Origin: Ralstonia pickettii DTP0602
GTDB lineage: Bacteria; Pseudomonadota; Gammaproteobacteria; Burkholderiales; Burkholderiaceae
Reading direction: 5' to 3'
Assembly: GCA_000471925.1 (NCBI GenBank)
Contig: CP006667.1
Coordinates: forward strand, 4,092,001-4,156,000
DNA length: 64,000 bases
The translations under genes and the position numbers were made by a program. Below are positions 46,450-62,607 of the stretch, piece after piece. The notes beneath the pieces were generated by a model. The model did not search any database and was not told the origin of the DNA. It saw only the letters and a list, made by a program, of their open reading frames with translations. Position 1 is the stretch's first letter, and every line of letters starts with the position of its first letter.

Positions 46450-46666
46450 GGATTTTCCTTCTTCATCTGAGACGTTTCTCGCCGATGGGGGCGAATTAGC
46501 CAGCGTCGCTGGTGGCGCGCGGCCTTGCGGTGATTGGAACACAAGCCCGGCCGGCTGGTGGCGGGTCGCCGGGCATTTCCCGCCACTTCCAAACAAATTG
46601 TTTCAGCCCTCACAGGGCATTCACAGCCTGGGCGCAGGCCTGTTGCGTGCCCGCGCCACAATGGTT

Positions 46667-47659
46667 TCAGCGTATGCGGATGACGCCCGGCACGATCCGC
46701 TGCATCGGCTCCACCGCTGGCACCGGCAGGCTCTGGCTTTCCGGCTGGATATTGCCGGAGGGCGCCGTTTGCTGCGGGGCTGATGCCGGATCAGGAGCCG
46801 GAGCCGGAGGCGCGGCTGAAGCGTCAGCCGGCGCCGGAGCGGGAGCCGGCTCGGCGGGCGCCGCGGGCTTCTCGCCCTCGGGCGCGGCCGGGGCTGCCGG
46901 CGCCGACTCATCGCTGTCGGCATCCGCTTCGGCTTCCGGCGGGTTGCCGTCGTAGACCAGGTACTGGCGGCGCTGCAGGTAGGAATCGCGCAGGAACGAG
47001 TACTTGTCCAAGGCCGCCTGCTCGAGCAGGTTGCTTGCCCCCAGCAGTTGCGCCCGGCCGGCCACGATGCGCACGCCGGTCAGCGAATTGCGCAGCGACA
47101 CCGGGTACAGATAGGCCGACGGGTCGAACTGGCGATCCACCAGCATGCCGCCGGTGTCGCGCACCGTGCTCGGCCCGAACAGCGGCAGCACCAGGTACGG
47201 CCCCTGCGGCACGCCCCACACGCCCAGGGTCTGGCCGAAGTCTTCCTTGTACTTGGGCAGGCCGGCCGGGGTGGCGATATCGATCAGGCCGCCGATGCCC
47301 AGAACGCTGTTCATCGCCACGCGCATGGAGTCTTCCGCCGCGCGCGTGGGCTTGCCCTGCAGCAGGTTATTCACCGCCGAGTAGACATCGCTCACGTTGG
47401 AGAAGAAGTTCTCCACCGCGCGCTGCACTGGCGTGGGCATGTAGTCGGCGTAGACCTCGGCGACCGGGCGCAGGATGCCCTTGTCGAAGTCCTCGTTGAT
47501 CTTCGCGACCTCGCGGTTGAACGGCTCCAGCGGATCCCTGGGGTTGGCGTTCGGACCGGTGGCGCAGCCGGCCAGCACGGCGGCGGCTAGCGCTGCCAGC
47601 AGCCTGGCCGCCGGGCGGCGCGCGGCGCTGCCCCGATAGACGGATGGCGCAGCGCTCAT
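46667..47659 (-). CDS. mlaA: Outer-membrane lipid-asymmetry lipoprotein MlaA (VacJ)
   Basis: 330 residues. Lipobox VLAGC near residue 32, then NPRDPLEPFNREVAKINED, the VacJ signature, and GVWGVPQGPYLVLPLFGPST. After about residue 250 there is a 75-residue Ala/Pro/Glu low-complexity tail not needed for the family. In E. coli the gene lies apart; here it sits inside the operon between mlaD and mlaC. Its ATG overlaps the end of mlaD. Confidence 0.96.
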   Translation of the reverse strand: MSAAPSVYRGSAARRPAARLLAALAAAVLAGCATGPNANPRDPLEPFNREVAKINEDFDKGILRPVAEVYADYMPTPVQRAVENFFSNVSDVYSAVNNLLQGKPTRAAEDSMRVAMNSVLGIGGLIDIATPAGLPKYKEDFGQTLGVWGVPQGPYLVLPLFGPSTVRDTGGMLVDRQFDPSAYLYPVSLRNSLTGVRIVAGRAQLLGASNLLEQAALDKYSFLRDSYLQRRQYLVYDGNPPEAEADADSDESAPAAPAAPEGEKPAAPAEPAPAPAPADASAAPPAPAPDPASAPQQTAPSGNIQPESQSLPVPAVEPMQRIVPGVIRIR

Positions 47660-48177
47660 TTGAGCTCTCCGCCGGGCGCCGGCGCGCTGGCGCCGGTAGC
47701 CGAGCCACCGCTGCTGCCGCCGGCATCGGCCGCCTTGTTGTACAGGAACTGGCCGATCAGGTTTTCCAGCACCACCGCCGACTGCGTCATGGTGATGCGC
47801 GCGCCGTCGGCCAGCATGGCGGTGTCGCCGCCGGCTTCGAGGCCGATGTACTGCTCACCCAGAAGGCCCGAGGTCAGGATCTTGGCCGAGGTGTCCTTGG
47901 GGAACTCGTAGCGCTTCTCCAGGCTCATCTCGACAGTGGCCTGGTAGGTCTTGTCGTCGAAGCGGATCGCCGCCACGCGGCCGACCACCACGCCAGCGCT
48001 CTTGACCGGCGCGCGCGGCTTGAGCCCGCCGATATTGTCGAAGCGCGCCTGCACGCTGTAGGTTTCCTGGAAGGAGAAGGCGCTCATGTTCCCCGCCTTG
48101 AGGGCCAGGAACAGCAGGGCCACGAACCCCGCCACCACGAACAGGCCCACCCAGAAATCGAGTGTGTTCTTTTTCAT
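47656..48177 (-). CDS. mlaD: MCE-domain substrate-binding subunit MlaD
   Basis: 173 residues from MKKNTLDFWVGLFVVAGFVA, one N-terminal membrane helix. The MCE domain includes YSVQARFDNIGGLKPRAPVK and LTSGLLGEQYIGLEAG. Forms the hexameric periplasmic ring on MlaFEDB. The C-terminus is Ser/Gly/Ala-rich. Confidence 0.96.
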   Translation of the reverse strand: MKKNTLDFWVGLFVVAGFVALLFLALKAGNMSAFSFQETYSVQARFDNIGGLKPRAPVKSAGVVVGRVAAIRFDDKTYQATVEMSLEKRYEFPKDTSAKILTSGLLGEQYIGLEAGGDTAMLADGARITMTQSAVVLENLIGQFLYNKAADAGGSSGGSATGASAPAPGGELK

Positions 48178-48241
48178 TGGAATCTCTTTCTTCAACCCCG
48201 TTTTATGTCTTGTCGCTGTCTTGTTGTCACTGCGGCCCGCG

Positions 48242-49021
48242 TCAGTTGCTGAACATCAGCGCGGTCAGCAGGAAATCCAGCCCCAGCACGGCCAGCGACG
48301 CGATCACCACGGTGCGGGTGGTCGCGCGCGAGACGCCTTCGGGCGTGGGCTTGGCCTCGAAGCCCTGGTACAGGGCAATAAATGTCACAGCAATGCCAAA
48401 GATAAAGCTCTTGATCACGCCGTTGAGCACGTCGGCACGCACGTCGACGCCGCCCTGCATCTGCGACCAGAAAGCGCCCGCGTCCACGCCGATCAGCTGC
48501 ACGCCGACCACGTAGCCGCCCAGGATGCCCACTGCGCTGAAGATCGCCGCCAGCACCGGCATGGCGATCACGCCCGCCCAGAAGCGCGGCGCGATCACGC
48601 GCTGCAGCGGGTTCACTGCCATCATTTCCATCGCCGTGAGTTGCTCGCCGGCTTTCATCAGGCCGATCTCCGCAGTGAGCGAGGTGCCGGCGCGGCCGGC
48701 GAACAGCAGCGCGGTCACCACCGGCCCCAGCTCGCGCACCAGTGACAGCGCCACCAGCAGCCCGAGCGCCTGCTCGGAACCGTAGCGGTTCAGCGTGTAG
48801 TAGCCCTGCAGGCCCAGCACGAAGCCGACAAAGAGGCCCGACACGGCAATGATTACCAGCGACAGGTTGCCGACGAAGAAGACCTGGTCGGTCACCAGCC
48901 GGAAGCGGCGCAGCAGCGCCGGCGACAGGCCCATCAGCGCCAGGAACATGCGCGTGGCATGGCCCACGCCCGAGACATTGCGGCGCACTGCCGCGCCGAT
49001 GGTGGTGAAGAAACCGATCAC
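48242..49021 (-). CDS. mlaE: Mla transporter permease MlaE
   Basis: 259 residues with about five membrane segments; starts [41 protein letters not shown] wording ([20 protein letters not shown]) and [19 protein letters not shown] are the family signatures. ATGA overlap with mlaF. Confidence 0.97.
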   Translation of the reverse strand: MIGFFTTIGAAVRRNVSGVGHATRMFLALMGLSPALLRRFRLVTDQVFFVGNLSLVIIAVSGLFVGFVLGLQGYYTLNRYGSEQALGLLVALSLVRELGPVVTALLFAGRAGTSLTAEIGLMKAGEQLTAMEMMAVNPLQRVIAPRFWAGVIAMPVLAAIFSAVGILGGYVVGVQLIGVDAGAFWSQMQGGVDVRADVLNGVIKSFIFGIAVTFIALYQGFEAKPTPEGVSRATTRTVVIASLAVLGLDFLLTALMFSN

Positions 49022-49836
49022 CGCGCACCTCCGGCAAAGTCCTCGGCCAGCGACGGCCCCGGATAGTGGAACGGCACCGGGCCATCGGCCTCGGCATGGA
49101 CGAACTGGTGCACGAACGGGTCGGTGGAGGCGCGCAACGCCTCGGGCTCGCCCTGCGCCGCGATGCGCCCGTCGGCAATGAAGTAGACGTAGTCGGCGAT
49201 CTGGAATGTCTCGTGCACGTCGTGCGAGACGATGATCGTGGTCGCGCCGAGCGCGTCATTTAGGCTGCGGATCAGGCGCGCAGTCAGGCCGAGCGAGATC
49301 GGGTCCAGCCCGGCGAAGGGCTCGTCATACATCAGCAGCGCCGGATCCAGCGCGATCGCACGCGCCAGCGCCACGCGCCGCGCCATGCCGCCCGAAATCT
49401 GCGACGGCATCAGCGCGCGCGCGCCGCGCAGGCCGACCGCATTGAGCTTCATCAGCACCAGGTCGCGGATCATCGACTCGGGCAGGTCGGTGTGCTCGCG
49501 TAGCGGGAAGGCCACATTATCGAACACCGACAAGTCGGTAAACAGCGCGCCGAACTGGAACAGCATGCCCATCTGGCGTCGCACCGCGTACAGGCCGCGC
49601 ATATCCACCGTGTGGATATCGGTGCCGGCAAAGCGCACCGCGCCCGCCTGTGGACGCACCTGGCCGCCGATCAGGCGCAACACCGTCGTCTTGCCGCAAC
49701 CCGAGCCGCCCATCACCGCAATCACCTTGCCACGCGGGAATTGCATGGTCAGGCCGGACAGGATCGGCTTGCCGTGGTCCGCATAAGCGAAATCCACCGC
49801 GTTCAGTTCGACGAGGTTTTGAGCAGAATCGGTCAC
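49018..49836 (-). CDS. mlaF: Mla transporter ATP-binding subunit MlaF
   Basis: 272 residues. Walker [18 protein letters not shown] near residue 45, signature [16 protein letters not shown], Walker [16 protein letters not shown]-loop IVSHDVHET. Energises retrograde phospholipid movement. First gene of the minus-strand series that runs through murA, his and tat. Confidence 0.97.
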   Translation of the reverse strand: MTDSAQNLVELNAVDFAYADHGKPILSGLTMQFPRGKVIAVMGGSGCGKTTVLRLIGGQVRPQAGAVRFAGTDIHTVDMRGLYAVRRQMGMLFQFGALFTDLSVFDNVAFPLREHTDLPESMIRDLVLMKLNAVGLRGARALMPSQISGGMARRVALARAIALDPALLMYDEPFAGLDPISLGLTARLIRSLNDALGATTIIVSHDVHETFQIADYVYFIADGRIAAQGEPEALRASTDPFVHQFVHAEADGPVPFHYPGPSLAEDFAGGAR

Positions 49837-49996
49837 GTTAGCACCGGTCGGGACAGTCGCGCATTATAAGGTCTACTACCTAGGCGCGCTGTACCGTGTG
49901 TCACACGCTACGTTGACCGGATTGGAACAATCGCTCCCGGGCCCTGCACAACGACCGGGACGGCGGCTCTCTGGCGTGCGGCTCAGTGCTCGTGCC

Positions 49997-51085
49997 TCAC
50001 GGCGCCTGCGTATGCGCGACGTCCTTGAGGATGACCTGCCACTGGATCGATTCCGAGCGGATCGCGGTGGCGAACGCCTCCGGCGAGTCGCGCAAGGGCG
50101 TCAGTCCCGCCGCCATCAGGCGCGAACGCACCTCGCGCTCGGCCATCACGCCGTCGAGTTCGCCCGCCAGCCGCGCCACGATCGCGCGCGGGGTCTTGGC
50201 CGGCGCCATCACGCCGAACCACGCCACCGCGGCATAGCCCTCCATGCCCGACTCCTGCAGTGTCGGCACCAGCGGCGCCAGCGTCGAGCGCGCCACGCCG
50301 GTGACGCCGATCAGCCGCAGCGCTCCACTCTTGACTTGGCTCTGCACTGCGGCGAAGGAACAGAAGCAGGCACTGATGCGGCCGGCCAACATCTCCTGCA
50401 CCACCGCGGCCTCGCCCTTGGCGATGACCAGCGGCACGCTGTTGGGGATGCCGCGCACCGCGTATTCGGCATAGAGGTGCGATGGGCTGCCGGGCTGGCC
50501 GTAGCCGTAGCTGTACGAACCGGGGTTGGACCTCACCGCCGTCATCCATTGCTCTGGCGTGCGCATCGGCAGCCGGGCGTCGATCACCAGGAACATCGGC
50601 GTGGTGGCAACGCGCGCCACCGGCGTGAAGTCGCGCACGACGTCATAGGGCACCGGCTCCAGCCCGGGCTGGATCAGCATATTTGCCTGGTGGAACAGCA
50701 GTGTATGGCCATCGGAACTGGCCTTGGCGACCACATCGCCGGCGGTGGTGCCGGCCGCGCCGGGGCGATTGTCAACCTCCATCGGCACGCCTAGGCGCGC
50801 GGACAAGCGCTCGGCCAGCATGCGCGCAACGGCGTCGGCCACGCCGCCCGCCGGGAACGGCACGATCAGGCGCATTGGGCGATCCGGGAACGAAATGGCG
50901 CGCACCAGTTGCGGACCGGCAAGCGCGGGCATGGCAGGTACCGCTAGCGCGAGCGTGGTACACCCCAGCGCGTACAAGTACAGGAAAGGTTGCAGCCAGC
51001 GGCAGAGCCGCGCCAAAGCGCCGCGCTCCGTCGCGAACTTCGCTTTACCTCGCCAAAGCTGCGACAAATTGCGCACTTCGGGCAT
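49997..51085 (-). CDS. Bug-family (TctC-like) periplasmic solute receptor
   Basis: 362 residues from the ATG preceded by GGAGGAAATTG. N-terminal Sec signal after a basic leader (WLQPFLYLYALGCTTLAL). Bug motifs RLIVPFPAGGVADAVARML, VDNRPGAAGTTAGDVVAKA and the central FHQANMLIQPGL are present. No transporter subunits nearby. Convergent with nothing; it stands just upstream of the mla promoter region in the same direction, 160 bp apart. Confidence 0.92.
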   Translation of the reverse strand: MPEVRNLSQLWRGKAKFATERGALARLCRWLQPFLYLYALGCTTLALAVPAMPALAGPQLVRAISFPDRPMRLIVPFPAGGVADAVARMLAERLSARLGVPMEVDNRPGAAGTTAGDVVAKASSDGHTLLFHQANMLIQPGLEPVPYDVVRDFTPVARVATTPMFLVIDARLPMRTPEQWMTAVRSNPGSYSYGYGQPGSPSHLYAEYAVRGIPNSVPLVIAKGEAAVVQEMLAGRISACFCSFAAVQSQVKSGALRLIGVTGVARSTLAPLVPTLQESGMEGYAAVAWFGVMAPAKTPRAIVARLAGELDGVMAEREVRSRLMAAGLTPLRDSPEAFATAIRSESIQWQVILKDVAHTQAP

Positions 51086-51319
51086 CAATTTCCTCCGGAC
51101 GATCTCCTGAGAAGACCGCGAGCGGGTTCTGGGGAAAAAGGATTTTCGAGGCGGTTTCCGTTAATGGTTTTTTAAAAATTGTAGGGACATTACCGAGGCC
51201 ACTACAGGCACGTAAACCATAGCCGGGAGAACCCTGAAGGCCTTGTACAGCCTTGCCAAACCTGCCATCAGGCGCCAGCGCAGAGGGGCCCGGCAGGGGT
51301 CGCCGGCTATAATCGCGCG

Positions 51320-51859
51320 ATGACGATTTTCACGCTGCGGCCGATGGTGGCCGCGGACCTGCCGGCCGTGCTGGCGGTGCAGGCCAGCTGTTACACGGAG
51401 GTGCTGCTCGAAAGCGAGCAGGCACTGGCCAGCAGGCTCGCGCTGTCCCCTGCCACCTGCTGGGTCGCACCAGACCCACGCGACCCGGGCGCCCTCGCCG
51501 CCTACCTGTTCACGCATCCCTGGCTCGAAGCCAGCCTGCCGCCGCTGGATGGCGTGCTGGACGACGGCTGGCGCGGTGCGTCCGCGCCGGAGTCGCTGAC
51601 GTGGTTCGTCCATGACATGGCCGTGGCGCCCGCCGGGCGCGGCGCTGGGCTGGCGCCAAGACTGTATGCGGCGGCGCTGGCGGCAGCACGCTCGACCGGG
51701 CTCGGGCGTTCGCGGCTGATTGCGGTGCAATCGGCCGCGTCATGGTGGCGCAGGCTTGGGTACGCGCCGGTGGCCGCTGGGACAGCGTCGCGGCATGCCG
51801 CCAAGCTGGCCGACTATGGCGCGAACGCGGTGCTGATGGAACGCGCGCTGGCGGACTGA
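51320..51859 (+). CDS. GNAT-family N-acetyltransferase
   Basis: 179 residues, MTIFTLRPMVAADLPAVLAV. The acetyl-CoA loop reads VHDMAVAPAGRGAGLAPRL (R/Q-x-x-G-x-G/A pattern). The C-terminal strand contains WWRRLGYAPV. Acceptor unknown. Single gene that ends at a bidirectional terminator shared with gltD. Confidence 0.9.
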   Translation: MTIFTLRPMVAADLPAVLAVQASCYTEVLLESEQALASRLALSPATCWVAPDPRDPGALAAYLFTHPWLEASLPPLDGVLDDGWRGASAPESLTWFVHDMAVAPAGRGAGLAPRLYAAALAAARSTGLGRSRLIAVQSAASWWRRLGYAPVAAGTASRHAAKLADYGANAVLMERALAD

Positions 51860-51876
51860 GCGCCGAGCCTGCACCA

Positions 51877-51918
51877 AGAGAAAAAGCCCGCCGGCTTGCG
51901 CCAGGCGGGCTTTCTCTT
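51877..51918. terminator. Bidirectional terminator between the GNAT gene and gltD
   Basis: AAAGCCCGCC (51883-51892) and GGCGGGCTTT (51904-51913) with an 11-base loop; flanking AAGAGAA and TCTCTT extend the pairing. Both converging genes end within 25 bases. Confidence 0.85.
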
Positions 51919-51936
51919 GCGGCCGAAGCCTGTGGA

Positions 51937-53400
<1,464 letters not shown>

Positions 53401-53520
53401 GTTGCGTCCTTGGTCATGCTGCGCGGGACCGGCGGCATCGCCGGCCCTGCGGTGGGGTCAGTATCTTGTCGGGGGCCGCGGCGGCTGCCGCGCCCCGTCG
53501 CTACGTTGGTTTGCTGTGCT

Positions 53521-58326
<4,806 letters not shown>

Positions 58327-58603
58327 GGGCTGGATTCCGGTGAAGGCTGCGCGAATTGCTGGACTACCGGAACGGGGACCGCGCGCTTTCTTGATATCCA
58401 CCCAAACCGGTGGACCGGCGGGAAGGGAAATGGGGACGAAGCTGTCTGCGGGCCGCAGCGGCGTACACGAGCGTGACGCGCCGCACAATTACTGTGGGTG
58501 GAGCAACTATATGGGAATCTTATTCGGCTCGCAAAATTTTTAAATAGGGTCAGAACACATTAATATTCGCACCGTTTCGGTGATCGGATTAAATGGGGAC
58601 ACG
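58327..58603. other. gltB leader and RAYT 3' flank (277 bp)
   Basis: Holds the gltB promoter (58506-58534), roughly 170 bases of gltB leader, and the 3' flank of the transposase gene with GGGTCAGAACAC and AAATGGGGACACG, sequence wording usual beside RAYT genes. Confidence 0.5.
58506..58534 (-). promoter_or_regulatory. Sigma70-type promoter of gltB
   Basis: On the minus strand TTGCGA (58529-58534) and TATAGT (58506-58511) are separated by exactly 17 bases. Good match to the -35/-10 consensus in a GC-rich genome. Confidence 0.65.
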
Positions 58604-59382
58604 TTATTTTTGCGTCGACTGGGCCACGTCTTCCGTGGGTGCTTGCACCTTTTTGGGGCGCCCTTTCGGGAGCGGCTGAACGCGCCGGGTCGCATGGCGT
58701 TCGAGTTGCGCCAGGAATGCTTCGCCGCCAAGAGGCCAGCCGCTATGCGCGTGACTGCGCAGCGTGGCCAGCGTTTTGGTCGACAGGCCTTCGGCAGTCA
58801 GCGAACGATAGTTGGACTGGCGCTCGAACGGCGTATTGCCCAGTTCCCAGTAAGCAGAGTGGTCGCTTACAAACGGGCTGGCCTCGATGCCGGCGTGATG
58901 GCGGTAGCTGCTCCAGCGGTCGGCCTCCGGCGTGCTCACCTCCCCGGCGCGCAGCGCGTTCGCTTCGACATAAAGCATGGCCGGCAGCATCCACTGGGCC
59001 GGGTCGAACACCGCCGAGCGGAAGCGCCCTTCCCACAGCGTGCCAGTGCGCTCGGCCACACGGTTGAAATAGCGTGCGTAGCGACGGCCGACCGCCTGCA
59101 TGGTCAGGCTCAGTGAATCCGGCCCCTTGGGCGTGGCCACCAGGTGCACGTGGTTGGGCCGCAGCGTGTAGGCGTGGAGCGCAAGGTCATGCTCGCGCGC
59201 GGCCATGCGCAGGCAGTCGAGGTAGTGCAGGTAGTCGTCGGGACCGAGGAAGACGTCCTGGCGGTTGTTGCCGCGTTGCAACACCAGGGCGGGAAGACCG
59301 GCGGGAGAGAAACGGGGAAGGCGGGCCATGACAGGTCATGCGAGCATCGATGCCCGCATGATAGCCTGATCCGTCCCCAATT
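58591..59382. mobile_element. RAYT unit bordered by short imperfect inverted ends
   Basis: AAATGGGGAC at the left and GTCCCCAATT at the right are inverted with one mismatch and enclose only the transposase gene. They may be the REP-like ends recognised by the enzyme. Confidence 0.45.
58604..59329 (-). CDS. REP-associated tyrosine transposase (RAYT, Y1/IS200-like)
   Basis: 241 residues. The HUH metal site is in TLRPNHVHLVATPKG and the nucleophile Tyr in VGRRYARYFNRVAERTGTLW. GRFRSAVFDPAQWMLPAMLY and YVEANALRAGEV are typical of RAYTs. Such genes are usually single-copy, domesticated enzymes tied to REP hairpins and not mobile elements in the strict sense. Inverted flanks AAATGGGGAC (58591-58600) and GTCCCCAATT (59373-59382) border it. 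Confidence 0.93.
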   Translation of the reverse strand: MARLPRFSPAGLPALVLQRGNNRQDVFLGPDDYLHYLDCLRMAAREHDLALHAYTLRPNHVHLVATPKGPDSLSLTMQAVGRRYARYFNRVAERTGTLWEGRFRSAVFDPAQWMLPAMLYVEANALRAGEVSTPEADRWSSYRHHAGIEASPFVSDHSAYWELGNTPFERQSNYRSLTAEGLSTKTLATLRSHAHSGWPLGGEAFLAQLERHATRRVQPLPKGRPKKVQAPTEDVAQSTQK

Positions 59383-59401
59383 ATGCGCAGGCGCGCCGCT
59401 G

Positions 59402-60538
59402 TCAGTTGCCCTCGCTCACGGCAAAGATGCGGCGATGCTCGCGGATCGCGTAGCGGTCGGTCATGCCGGCGATGTAATGCGCGATCAGCCGCGGCTGCTC
59501 GGTGCCGTGGCCGGCCTGGTACTGTGGCGGCAGCAGGCGTGGATCGGACATAAAGGCCTGGAACAGGTCGCCGACGATGCGCTGCGCCTTGGCCGACATG
59601 CGCATCACCAGGTAGTGCCGGTACAGGTGCCGGAACAGGAAGCGCTTGAGCGCCGCGGCTTCCTCGTGGATCTGCGGGCTGAAGCCGACCAGCGGGCCGG
59701 CGGCGCGAACCGCGTCGATATTGCGCGGGTTGACCGCGGCGATATTGCTGCTGGTGGTCTCGATCAGGTCGACGATCAGCGTGTTGATCATGCGCCGGAC
59801 CGTCTCGTTGATGGCGCGGCGGCCGTTGATGCCGGGGAAGGCATCAGCCACCTCGGCACGGTGGCGCTCCCACATCGGTACTTCGTCGAGCTGTTCCAGC
59901 GTCAGCAGGCCGGAGCGCAGGCCGTCATCAATATCGTGGTTGTTGTAGGCAATCTCGTCGGCCAGGTTGGCCAGTTGCGCCTCCAGCGACGGCTGCGTGC
60001 CTTCCAGGAAGCGCCGGCCCAGCTCGCCCAGCGCCGCGGCATTGACGCGCGAGCAATGCTTGAGGATGCCCTCGCGCGTCTCGAAGGTCAGGTTCAGCCC
60101 GTTGAAGCCGCCGTAGCGCTCTTCCAGCTCGTCCACCACCAGCAGGCTCTGCAGGTTGTGCTCGAAGCCGCCGTGATTCTTCATGCAGGTGTTGAGCGCA
60201 TCCTGCCCGGCGTGGCCAAAGGGCGTATGGCCCAGGTCGTGCGCCAGCGAGATGGCCTCGACCAGGTCTTCGTTGAGGCGCAGGTTGCGCGCGATCGAGC
60301 GGGCGATCTGCGCCACCTCCAGGCTATGGGTCAGGCGGGTGCGGAACAGGTCTCCCTCATGGTTGACGAAGACCTGGGTCTTGTACTCGAGCCGCCGGAA
60401 CGCCGTGCTGTGGATGACCCGGTCGCGGTCGCGCTGGAATTCGCTGCGCGACAGCGACGCGGGTTCGGCATGCACCCGCCCGCGCGTCTGCGCGGAGCGG
60501 GCGGCGTACGGGGCGAGATGGCTTTCAAAGTCGGTCAT
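59402..60538 (-). CDS. dgt: Deoxyguanosinetriphosphate triphosphohydrolase-like protein
   Basis: 378 residues, HD superfamily. [15 protein letters not shown] holds the first His, [21 protein letters not shown] the HD pair. Conserved [17 protein letters not shown] provides further metal ligands. Hydrolyses dNTPs to nucleoside and triphosphate. 48 bp after aroB in the same direction, as in most betaproteobacteria. Confidence 0.95.
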   Translation of the reverse strand: MTDFESHLAPYAARSAQTRGRVHAEPASLSRSEFQRDRDRVIHSTAFRRLEYKTQVFVNHEGDLFRTRLTHSLEVAQIARSIARNLRLNEDLVEAISLAHDLGHTPFGHAGQDALNTCMKNHGGFEHNLQSLLVVDELEERYGGFNGLNLTFETREGILKHCSRVNAAALGELGRRFLEGTQPSLEAQLANLADEIAYNNHDIDDGLRSGLLTLEQLDEVPMWERHRAEVADAFPGINGRRAINETVRRMINTLIVDLIETTSSNIAAVNPRNIDAVRAAGPLVGFSPQIHEEAAALKRFLFRHLYRHYLVMRMSAKAQRIVGDLFQAFMSDPRLLPPQYQAGHGTEQPRLIAHYIAGMTDRYAIREHRRIFAVSEGN

Positions 60539-60586
60539 GCGGCAATCCGGTGAGCTGGGTCAGGGTTGCGAGGCATAACCGATCGA

Positions 60587-61693
60587 TCACGCGACCGTGG
60601 CCTCGGTGGGAGGTTTAAGAACGGCGTGCTGCAGCGTGGCACGCAGGTCGGCATCGGGCACGGTGGTAATGAACGCCTCGCCGAGCTTCTTCAGCAGGAT
60701 GAACTTGATGCTGCCGGCCTCGGCCTTCTTGTCGACCTTCATCAGTTCGATATAGCGATCGGTGCCCAGTTCCGGCGCCACCACCGGCAGCATGGCCGCC
60801 TGGGTCAGCGTGCGGATGCGCGCGAGCGTCTCGATATCGATAAATCCAAGCCGGTGCGACAGGTCGGCGGCCATCACCATGCCGCAGCCCACCGCCTCGC
60901 CGTGCAGCCATGCGCCGTAGCCCATGCCCGCCTCGATCGCGTGGCCGAAGGTGTGGCCGAAATTGAGGATGGCGCGCAGGCCGCCCTCGCGCTCGTCCTG
61001 CGCCACCACGCCGGCCTTGATCTCGCACGAGCGCTGCACGGCCACCGCCATCAGTTCCGGGGCGCAGTCGTTCAGCGCCTTGATATTGCGCTCGATCCAG
61101 CCAAAGTACTCCGCATCGGCGATGGCGCCATGCTTGATCACCTCGGCCATGCCAGCGGCCAGCTCGCGCGGGGGCAGCGTGCGCAGCGTGTCGATGTCGG
61201 CGATCACCGCGTTGGGCTGGTGGAACGCGCCGATCATGTTCTTGCCGAGCGGATGGTTGATCCCGGTCTTGCCGCCCACCGACGAATCGACCTGCGCCAG
61301 CAGCGTGGTTGGCATCTGGATGAAGGGCACGCCGCGCATGTAGCAAGCGGCCGCAAACCCGGTCATGTCGCCCACCACGCCGCCGCCCAGCGCGACCAGC
61401 GTGGTCTTGCGGTCGGCGCCGGCCCGCAGCAGCGCGTCGAAGATCAGGTTCAACGTTTCCCAGTGCTTGAAGGCTTCTCCGTCGGGCAGCGTCACGGTGC
61501 GCACGGTCTTGCCCAGCGCCTTCAGGCTGGCTTCCACCCGCGCCGCGTACAGCGGCCCCACGGTTTCATTGGTGACGATGACGGCGTGTTGCCCGCGCAC
61601 GTGCGGGCGCAGCAGCTCGGCGTTGTCGAGCAGGCCGGTGCCAATATGGATGGGGTAGCTTCGCGCTCCCAGGTCAACTTCAAGCGTAATCAT
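60587..61693 (-). CDS. aroB: 3-dehydroquinate synthase
   Basis: 368 residues; second step of the shikimate pathway, NAD and zinc dependent. [20 protein letters not shown] and [20 protein letters not shown] are the signatures; zinc ligands include [13 protein letters not shown] and the later [11 protein letters not shown]. Overlaps aroK (ATGA). Confidence 0.98.
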   Translation of the reverse strand: MITLEVDLGARSYPIHIGTGLLDNAELLRPHVRGQHAVIVTNETVGPLYAARVEASLKALGKTVRTVTLPDGEAFKHWETLNLIFDALLRAGADRKTTLVALGGGVVGDMTGFAAACYMRGVPFIQMPTTLLAQVDSSVGGKTGINHPLGKNMIGAFHQPNAVIADIDTLRTLPPRELAAGMAEVIKHGAIADAEYFGWIERNIKALNDCAPELMAVAVQRSCEIKAGVVAQDEREGGLRAILNFGHTFGHAIEAGMGYGAWLHGEAVGCGMVMAADLSHRLGFIDIETLARIRTLTQAAMLPVVAPELGTDRYIELMKVDKKAEAGSIKFILLKKLGEAFITTVPDADLRATLQHAVLKPPTEATVA

Positions 61694-62415
61694 GGATTGG
61701 GGTCCTGCGCCGGCTGCCCGGGCTGGCCGGACTGCTCGGCGGCCGGCTGCGGGGGATCGATCGGGAAACCGGCCATTTCGAGTTGCATCAACACCATATT
61801 AGCAAGCTGCGCCACCGAGGGCTTGCCGGTTTCGATGATGAAGTCCGCCACCTCGCGGTAAAGCGGGTCGCGCTCGGCGTACAGCGCCTCGAGCTTGCCC
61901 TTGGGATCCTCGGTCTGCAGCAGCGGGCGGTTGCGGTCGTGGCGGGTGCGCAGCCACAGGTCGTGTGGGCTGGCGCGCAGGTACACGACCGTGCCGCGAG
62001 CCTTCAGCACCTCGCGGTTCTCGGCACGCAGCACGGCGCCGCCGCCGGTGGCCAGCACGATGCCCTGGCGCTCGGCCAGCTCGCGGATCATGGCGGCTTC
62101 GCGGTCGCGGAAGCCCGCCTCGCCCTCGTGTTCGAAGATCACCGGGATGCGCACGCCGCAGTGCGCCTCGAGCTCGTGATCGGAATCGAAGAACGGATAG
62201 TGCAGGCGCCGCGCCACCGTGCGGCCCACGGTGGTCTTGCCGGCGCCCATCAGGCCGACGAAAAAGAGGTTCGGTCGATCGGATTCCGGTAGATCGGAGT
62301 CGCGTCGATCCGGAGCGGGGCGCTGTGCCGCCGGCCCTGTCGCTGAGGCTGTCACTGGACTGTCGTTCGGGAGCGCGGCATGCGGGCCGTCCTCCCCGGT
62401 TGGGAACTGCATCAT
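61690..62415 (-). CDS. aroK: Shikimate kinase with N-terminal extension
   Basis: 241 residues from [16 protein letters not shown], larger than the usual 170-180. The kinase core begins near residue 48 with [20 protein letters not shown] (Walker A), followed by [19 protein letters not shown] and [17 protein letters not shown]. The first 47 residues are Ser/Pro/Ala/Asp-rich and disordered, and a Pro/Gln tail follows the core. A TTG at 62442 is another possible start. Downstream genes aroB and dgt probably share its transcript; a terminator separates it from pilQ. Confidence 0.94.
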   Translation of the reverse strand: MMQFPTGEDGPHAALPNDSPVTASATGPAAQRPAPDRRDSDLPESDRPNLFFVGLMGAGKTTVGRTVARRLHYPFFDSDHELEAHCGVRIPVIFEHEGEAGFRDREAAMIRELAERQGIVLATGGGAVLRAENREVLKARGTVVYLRASPHDLWLRTRHDRNRPLLQTEDPKGKLEALYAERDPLYREVADFIIETGKPSVAQLANMVLMQLEMAGFPIDPPQPAAEQSGQPGQPAQDPNP

Positions 62416-62525
62416 CTTCTTATGTTGTGGCGCGCCCGGCAAGTGGCGGATGCAGCATGGGCCACATGCCGGGATCCGACCCGTCCTCCCAGGGCCGTCT
62501 CCTCGCCCGGACGGCCGCGGTGCGC

Positions 62526-62557
62526 AAAAAAAAATGGCCGCATCGGTCGATGCGGCC
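62526..62557 (-). terminator. Terminator of pilQ
   Basis: GGCCGCATCG and CGATGCGGCC form a 10-bp stem, followed on the minus strand by a run of nine U (complement of 62526-62534, with one A between). 51 bases after pilQ. It suggests that aroK has its own promoter. Confidence 0.87.
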
Positions 62558-62607
62558 TGTCAGTCTACTGTATCCCGCCCGATGCGCGGACCACCGCCGG
62601 CTTCCGC

